From assembly GCA_964436045.1 (NCBI GenBank), contig CAYTBN010000024.1, forward strand, positions 1 through 64,000: a stretch of 64,000 nucleotides of DNA, given 5' to 3'. This stretch comes from CAYTBN01 sp964436045 (GTDB taxonomy: Bacteria > Myxococcota_A > UBA796 > UBA9615 > CAYRNR01). The notes below the pieces were generated by a model. It did no database searches. It was given only the letters and a program-made list of their open reading frames with translations, and was not told where the DNA came from. Both the position numbers and the translations under genes were made by a program. Position 1 is the first letter of the stretch. Every line of letters begins with the position of its first letter. Below are positions 59,093 through 64,000 of the stretch, piece by piece.

Positions 59093-61420
59093 GTGAACGG
59101 TCCGTGGCAACGACTGCGTCTCCCCCTGCTGGTGCTGCTGGCGGCCTCCGCGTTCGGCGGACTGTGGGCCACGCGCCAGCTACAGACCGGATCGGAGTTG
59201 GGGGACATGCTGCGGGACGACAGTGGCGAGCAGGCTCGCTACGAGGGGTTCGCCCGCGTTTTTGGCAGCGATCGGGTGCTGGCGCTGGTCCTCTCTCGCC
59301 CGGGCGGCTTCTTCGACCCCGACTCCCTCGCCGCCCTGTCGACCCTCTGCGATCGGATCGAGGCGCTCCCCTGGGTCCGGCGGATCGAGAGCATCACCCA
59401 CACCACCTCGGTGGCCTCCGAGGCCGGCGTGATCGAGGCCCGGCCGCTGTTCACCGAGCCTCCCTTCGACGAGGCGCAGGTCGAGAGCGGAGCCCGCGAG
59501 GTGCTGCGCAATCCGATGTTCGTCGGCAACCTGGTCAGCGCCAGCGGCGGAGCCGTAGCGGTCATGGTGTTCCTGGCCGAAAGGACCGTGGCCGGCGAGG
59601 TCGTGCGGCGGGTGCCGGAGGAGGTGGCCGCAGATCCGGTGGCGTTCGGCGCGGCGGGTGAGGGAGTGCCGGGAGCCCTCAACGACGTGGGCCTGGCGCT
59701 GGCACGGGGCGAGCTGAGCGGCGATCCGGACGAGCTGCGGCTGGCCGCCCTGCGGGATCTCGCCGCCTCCGGGAGCGATGGTTCTGCCGCCCTGATGGCG
59801 CTGATCGAACGATTGACCGACGAGGCGGCGCTGGCCATCGAGCGCTACGACACCGAGGCGGTGGAGACCCTGGCGGGGATGCTGGATTCCCAGGGCGCGG
59901 CCCTCGCCCAGCACCGGGCGCTGGTCGGCTCCCCCGTGATGCGATTGGGCCTCGAGCAGCGGGTCGCCCTCGATATCCAGCAGGCCGTGATGGCCGCGCT
60001 GGTGCTGATGCTGCTGCTGTCCTGGCTTGCCCTGCGCGATCCCTTCCGCTTGCCGCTACCCATGGGCGCCGCCACCACCAGTGCGCTGTGGACGGTGGGG
60101 GGGATGGCTCTGCTGGAGATCCCCCTGGATCAGGTCAGCATCGCCGCGATCTTCCCCGGCATCGCCCTCTCGTTGTCCTCATCCGCGCTGCTGTGCGCGG
60201 ACGAGCGGCCGCGCCGCCGGACCGTGATCGGAGCGCTCGCGTCGGGCGCCTTGCTGTGTGTACTCGGCGCCCTGCTGTGGCTCGGGGACGTGGAGGCTGT
60301 TCGCCGCTTTGGCACGGTGCTGCTGCTCGGTGGAGTCGCGGGTGCCGTGGGACCGGTGGTGGTGGTCGGCGGCATCGTGGCGATGACCGACAACCGGCTT
60401 CCCACCGCCGACCGACGCCCTCGCCGCCGCGGCGTGATCCTGGCGGCGGTCGTGCTGGGACTGCCCGCGGTGCTCGGCCTGGAGCGGCTGACCATCGGGG
60501 TGGACTACGGCGCTGCGTTGCTGCCCCGGGATCCCCTCGCTGCATCCCTGAAGCTGGCCGACGACCATCTGGCGGGGATGAACGCTTTTCGGCTTCACCT
60601 GCGCGCTGGCGAGCGGGACCGGCTCAAGGATCCGGACATGCTCCAGGCGATCCGCGCGCTGCAGCGGCGCCTCGAGGACGAGGAAGGCGTCGACGCGACC
60701 CTGTCGTACGTGGACCTGATCGGGGCGATCTACGGCGCCCTCGATCCGGACCAGGCCGACCAGCTGCCCGAGCGGCGCGCGCTGGTGGACCAGCTGCTGC
60801 TGCTGTTCGGCTCCCTCGACGCGCTGGCGCCCTTCGTGACCGGGGACTACGACCAGGCGGCGATCACCGTGCGCGTGGACCCGGGTGGGGGGCGGGCGTT
60901 GCGCGCGCTCACTCGCCGGGTGGAATCGGCCGCAGGCGATCTGCTGCCGGCCGACGTCTCGTGGACGCTGGAGGGGGAGCTGCTGCTTACGGAACACGCC
61001 ACCGACAGCACCACCCGCCGGCTGATGGAGGGAGCCGCCCGCAGCCTGCTGCTCACCCTGGCGGTCCTGATGATCGCCATCCGCCGGATCAGACCCTTCC
61101 TGCGCCTGGCCATTCCGGTCACCTTCGCCACCGTGGCCGCCCTCGGGGCGACCTGCCTGGGGAGCGTCGAGCTGGGGCCGATCAACGTGGCGGTTCCCTG
61201 GATCGGCATCGCTGCGGGTGCCCCCGTGGCGCTGGCCCGCGCCAAGGACGGTCGCCCGGGAGCCCGTGACTGGCTCTCCGTGGCGCTGGTGGGGGCCTGC
61301 TTCGCGCCCCTGTTGGCGTCCACCCTGCGCTTCGATGCGGCGGTGGGGATCGGGGTCGCACTGGGCACCTTGGTCGCGGCGGTCTACCTTTGGGGGGATG
61401 GCGGCGTCGAGGAGGACTGA
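59093..61420 (+). CDS. MMPL/RND-type transporter
   Basis: A 775-residue inner-membrane protein of the MMPL/HpnN class. A first membrane segment (about 9-25) is followed by a periplasmic loop of about 280 residues, then a set of membrane segments (about 300-480) with GMALLEIPLDQVSIAAIFPGIALS, a second loop, and three or four final segments (about 655-770). The usual proton-relay aspartate/tyrosine residues of RND pumps are not obvious. A GTG at 59093 (or TTG at 59081 overlapping the stop) is the start. With the LolA-like and barrel proteins it may export lipids. Confidence 0.82.
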   Translation: MNGPWQRLRLPLLVLLAASAFGGLWATRQLQTGSELGDMLRDDSGEQARYEGFARVFGSDRVLALVLSRPGGFFDPDSLAALSTLCDRIEALPWVRRIESITHTTSVASEAGVIEARPLFTEPPFDEAQVESGAREVLRNPMFVGNLVSASGGAVAVMVFLAERTVAGEVVRRVPEEVAADPVAFGAAGEGVPGALNDVGLALARGELSGDPDELRLAALRDLAASGSDGSAALMALIERLTDEAALAIERYDTEAVETLAGMLDSQGAALAQHRALVGSPVMRLGLEQRVALDIQQAVMAALVLMLLLSWLALRDPFRLPLPMGAATTSALWTVGGMALLEIPLDQVSIAAIFPGIALSLSSSALLCADERPRRRTVIGALASGALLCVLGALLWLGDVEAVRRFGTVLLLGGVAGAVGPVVVVGGIVAMTDNRLPTADRRPRRRGVILAAVVLGLPAVLGLERLTIGVDYGAALLPRDPLAASLKLADDHLAGMNAFRLHLRAGERDRLKDPDMLQAIRALQRRLEDEEGVDATLSYVDLIGAIYGALDPDQADQLPERRALVDQLLLLFGSLDALAPFVTGDYDQAAITVRVDPGGGRALRALTRRVESAAGDLLPADVSWTLEGELLLTEHATDSTTRRLMEGAARSLLLTLAVLMIAIRRIRPFLRLAIPVTFATVAALGATCLGSVELGPINVAVPWIGIAAGAPVALARAKDGRPGARDWLSVALVGACFAPLLASTLRFDAAVGIGVALGTLVAAVYLWGDGGVEED

Positions 61421-64000
61421 GGCAACGTCCAGAACACACCCCCGATCCAGGCTCGTGTCGACGGCCGTGCCCCTGCTGGCGACCCTGCTGACGTCGGCGG
61501 GCTGCGCCATCGAGGCCACCGAGGGGGTCTTCCTGGTGGACCCGGCGGGAATGGAGGCGACCCTCGGTTCGGTGTGCGCTCCGCCGGAGCCCATCGCCGG
61601 GCCGTTCTGGGTCACGATCTCCAGCTACACGGGCGCCGCCTACATCGCCGAGCCGGAACAGAACCGCATCTGGGTCCGCAATTCCTTCGGGATGGTGCCG
61701 GATCAGTGTTACTGGGTGAGCACGGATTCCGAGCGTCCCGGTTGGCCCGATGGGGAGCCCCGGCCCGCCTGTTTCACCAACGAGCTGGTCCAGGACGGCA
61801 GTTGCAGCGGTGAAGCCCATGTCCCCGAGGACGGTGGCTGGCTGTTCGTCCACGGCGGCTTCGTGGAGATCCCGGGGCTCAGCGGGCGGCTGGCGACCCA
61901 CGATCGGACCGCGGTCGCCTGGACCGCCGCCGGCCACCCCCTGCTGCGGGTGATCGACCTGGTCCCCGACGACGACGGTTGTCCGGAAGACCAGCGCTCC
62001 TGGGCCCTCAACCGGCTGCTGTACAGCCTCGAGATCCCCGAGGATGCCTGGGGGTTCGCCGAGGGAGATCTGGCCATCGATGGTTCGGGGCGCTGGCTGC
62101 TGGCCACCTCTCCGGACGACCGCCAGCTGGCCATCTGGGAGCTGCCCCTGCCCTGCGAGCACGAGGCCACCCTGCCAGCACCCCGGACCGTGGCGCTGGG
62201 CTGCTCACCCGACGGTCCGATCACGGTCGATCCCGCCAGCGATCGGGTGTTCGCCCTGTGCTCCAAGGCGTCGACTGTGGTCACGGTGGCGGAGCTGGCT
62301 GCGGAGGAGCCCGAGGTCAGCAGGCGGGTGATGTCCCTGCGGCGCCCCTCCGACCTGGCCTACGAGCCGGTCACCGACACCCTGTGGGTCGCCTCGCCGG
62401 CGGCGGGCAAGGTGCGGGGTTTCCCCGCAGGCGGTGGTCAGGCGGTCACCTTCACCGCGCCGGGTGCGACACGGCTGGCGGTGGGGGAGACCCGGACCGG
62501 GGACGTCACAGTCGGCAGGATCTACGCGACCGGCTCGGAGCCCGACGGCATCTATCGCATCGACCCGGCGGGGGAAGAGGCCGTGTTCCAGGCCTTCGGC
62601 GAGCCGGTGCTCGCCCTCGGCGCCGGGCGCGAGCTGCAGGAGCTGGTGGTGGTCACCGAGCGCGCGACCGATTCCAGCGATCCGAGCTATCCGGTCGCGA
62701 GCTTCGTGGACGTGGATCATCTGGCGGCCCAGCGCGCCGAATCCGTCCATCTGTTCGCGGCGGCGTTCCTGGAGTACCCGCGCGACCCCCAGCTGAACGA
62801 CCTGTCCAGCCAGCCCCAGGAGGTGGCCGTCGAGCCCGAGGCCTGCGCTGCGATGGACACCGAGACCATCGGTTGGCCGAGCCTGGACCGGGTGATGTAC
62901 CAGCTGTGCTGTCTGCAGCAGGCGCGGGCGGACCAGGTGTCGGCCAACCTGGACTACCTGGAGCGCGCGCTGCTCGATGCGATCCCCGGCGAGGAACGGG
63001 TCGAGATGCTGTTCGGGGTCAACCCGACCTCGTTACTCCAGTCCTCCCACTGCATCCACGCGGGGCTGGAACTCGACCGGGACGTGCTGGCCGACCAGGG
63101 GCTTCCCCTGCTTGAGACCGTGGGAGCGGAGATCGGGGCGCTGGCGGATCGCGGGGATACCATGCCGGTCCTGCTGGTCCATACCGCGGCGGACAGCGAG
63201 GACCAGATTCCGTACACCTGCCCCGATGCCTGGCGGCCGGACGTCGAGGAGCCGGATTGCGACACCACGGTGAGCGACCAGCAGGCCTTCGAGTCCTTCG
63301 TCGGCGACCTGTTCGCGACCGCGGGCCTGGGCCGGGTGGCGGAGGCGTACCAGGGCACGGGCGGCTGCGGCGACGGCGAGCTGCCGCTGGCCAGCGGTTG
63401 CGCCGATCTGACCCAGCACGCCCTGGACTATCGGGGGATCTGCGGCGGCTTCGACCGGGCCGTCGGCCTGTACACCGAGTACGGCACCGTGTCGTGGCCC
63501 GACGCCTACGCCGCCTACTTCCCCGGGGAAGGCGCGCCGTTCACCTACTTCGGCAGCGCCGCCAGCTATCCCTTCACCAGCCACGCCGCCTCCAAGGAGC
63601 TGGCCCCCTGGGATGCATCGCAGCGAGTGGGGCCCTTTGCCGTCGATCCCGACGCCGGCAGATGGGACGAGGCCACGGGCGATGGCCCCCTGGACTATCT
63701 GCCCGGTGTGACCGTGGCCCAGACCCGGCTGTACGAGCAGGCACGCAGCGGCATGTTCGTGTCCGACATGTTCTTCCACGCCCAAAACGACGGAGATCAC
63801 TGGGCGGACGAGCGCTGGGTGGGGGAGGAGTCGGCGGACACCATGGGCGAGGCCGACTTTGCCGCGCTGACCCACTACCTGACCTACCACGTGCTGGCCT
63901 CGCGGGACGCCGACACGGAGCGGACGCTTTACTTCCACTTGCCCGACATCGCTGCCATTGCCATTCCTACCTACGCCGAGGGACGGGTGGAGTGCACCGA
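61398..64000 (+). CDS. Large lipoprotein, 3' end outside window
   Basis: The frame is open from an ATG at 61398 to the right edge (867 residues visible). A Lys-poor, Arg-rich N-terminus leads to a lipobox TSAGC (Cys36). Residues about 60-400 contain propeller-like strands (ISSYTGAAYIAEPEQNRIWV, VDPASDRVFALCSKASTVV, YEPVTDTLWVASPAAGKVRG). From about 500 there is a Cys-rich region with repeated acidic and aromatic segments and no recognised family. The ATG overlaps the MMPL gene by 23 bases; a later GTG at 61455 would lack the basic n-region. It probably belongs to the LolA/barrel/MMPL operon. Confidence 0.8.
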   Translation, partial: MAASRRTEATSRTHPRSRLVSTAVPLLATLLTSAGCAIEATEGVFLVDPAGMEATLGSVCAPPEPIAGPFWVTISSYTGAAYIAEPEQNRIWVRNSFGMVPDQCYWVSTDSERPGWPDGEPRPACFTNELVQDGSCSGEAHVPEDGGWLFVHGGFVEIPGLSGRLATHDRTAVAWTAAGHPLLRVIDLVPDDDGCPEDQRSWALNRLLYSLEIPEDAWGFAEGDLAIDGSGRWLLATSPDDRQLAIWELPLPCEHEATLPAPRTVALGCSPDGPITVDPASDRVFALCSKASTVVTVAELAAEEPEVSRRVMSLRRPSDLAYEPVTDTLWVASPAAGKVRGFPAGGGQAVTFTAPGATRLAVGETRTGDVTVGRIYATGSEPDGIYRIDPAGEEAVFQAFGEPVLALGAGRELQELVVVTERATDSSDPSYPVASFVDVDHLAAQRAESVHLFAAAFLEYPRDPQLNDLSSQPQEVAVEPEACAAMDTETIGWPSLDRVMYQLCCLQQARADQVSANLDYLERALLDAIPGEERVEMLFGVNPTSLLQSSHCIHAGLELDRDVLADQGLPLLETVGAEIGALADRGDTMPVLLVHTAADSEDQIPYTCPDAWRPDVEEPDCDTTVSDQQAFESFVGDLFATAGLGRVAEAYQGTGGCGDGELPLASGCADLTQHALDYRGICGGFDRAVGLYTEYGTVSWPDAYAAYFPGEGAPFTYFGSAASYPFTSHAASKELAPWDASQRVGPFAVDPDAGRWDEATGDGPLDYLPGVTVAQTRLYEQARSGMFVSDMFFHAQNDGDHWADERWVGEESADTMGEADFAALTHYLTYHVLASRDADTERTLYFHLPDIAAIAIPTYAEGRVECT

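Noticed and set aside
1..64000. tRNA, rRNA, riboswitch, insertion sequence, attachment site or replication origin
   Set aside because: None was recognised by eye in the short intergenic regions; covariance searches could not be run.

Overview
The window is a high-GC (very GC-rich third positions), densely coded bacterial chromosome segment with no rRNA, tRNA, CRISPR, transposase or phage gene. About a dozen lipoproteins with Asp-rich linkers after the lipid cysteine, a GDDDT-repeat protein ending in a Cys-rich/hydrophobic/Arg tail like a MYXO-CTERM sorting signal, an AT-hook/histone-H1-like protein and a receiver-DUF4388-J-domain-TPR protein all point to an uncultured Myxococcota or deltaproteobacteria-related lineage. 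This placement is inference; no marker gene fixes it. No gene-free stretch reaches 300 bases; the longest (about 220 bases) are divergent promoter regions.

Layout. 1-4634: a TerB-like protein (cut by the window edge), then MoxR ATPase, DUF58 and DUF4129-type membrane protein in one operon. 4757-9327: a HEAT-repeat secreted protein, a metzincin-type lipoprotein, a large pentapeptide/channel-like membrane protein and an 89-residue internally duplicated protein, read from a TTGACA promoter and closed by a hairpin. 9358-19801: a CoA-binding protein, secreted proteins, a radical SAM enzyme, two lipoproteins in an overlapping pair, an acyl-CoA dehydrogenase behind a possible operator, an EamA transporter, the GDDDT protein and the AT-hook protein behind a near-perfect palindrome.

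19827-24769 (minus strand): a membrane glycosyltransferase-like protein, a CPBP protease, a lipoprotein carrying PEP-synthase/glucan-dikinase-type domains in swapped order, and a secreted glycerophosphodiesterase. 24806-30321: two large beta-propeller lipoproteins. 30389-37436: thiolase, 3-hydroxybutyryl-CoA dehydrogenase, enoyl-CoA hydratase, acyl-CoA dehydrogenase, a free-standing B12 domain, a HAD phosphatase and a TMTC-like membrane/TPR protein; together the first four interconvert acetyl-CoA and butyryl-CoA, and the B12 subunit suggests a CoA-ester mutase nearby.

37430-44582: lipoproteins, an RlmI-like methyltransferase, SppA and a PpiD-type foldase. Divergent from ppiD is the cell-shape operon mreC-mreD-mrdA-rodA (44718-49312), without mreB. 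Then thioredoxin, the receiver/DUF4388/DnaJ/TPR protein, a lipoprotein, a YfhO-type membrane protein and an orphan N6-adenine-type DNA methyltransferase. 56909-64000 is an envelope operon: LolA-like protein, outer-membrane beta-barrel, MMPL/RND transporter and a long lipoprotein that runs off the window.
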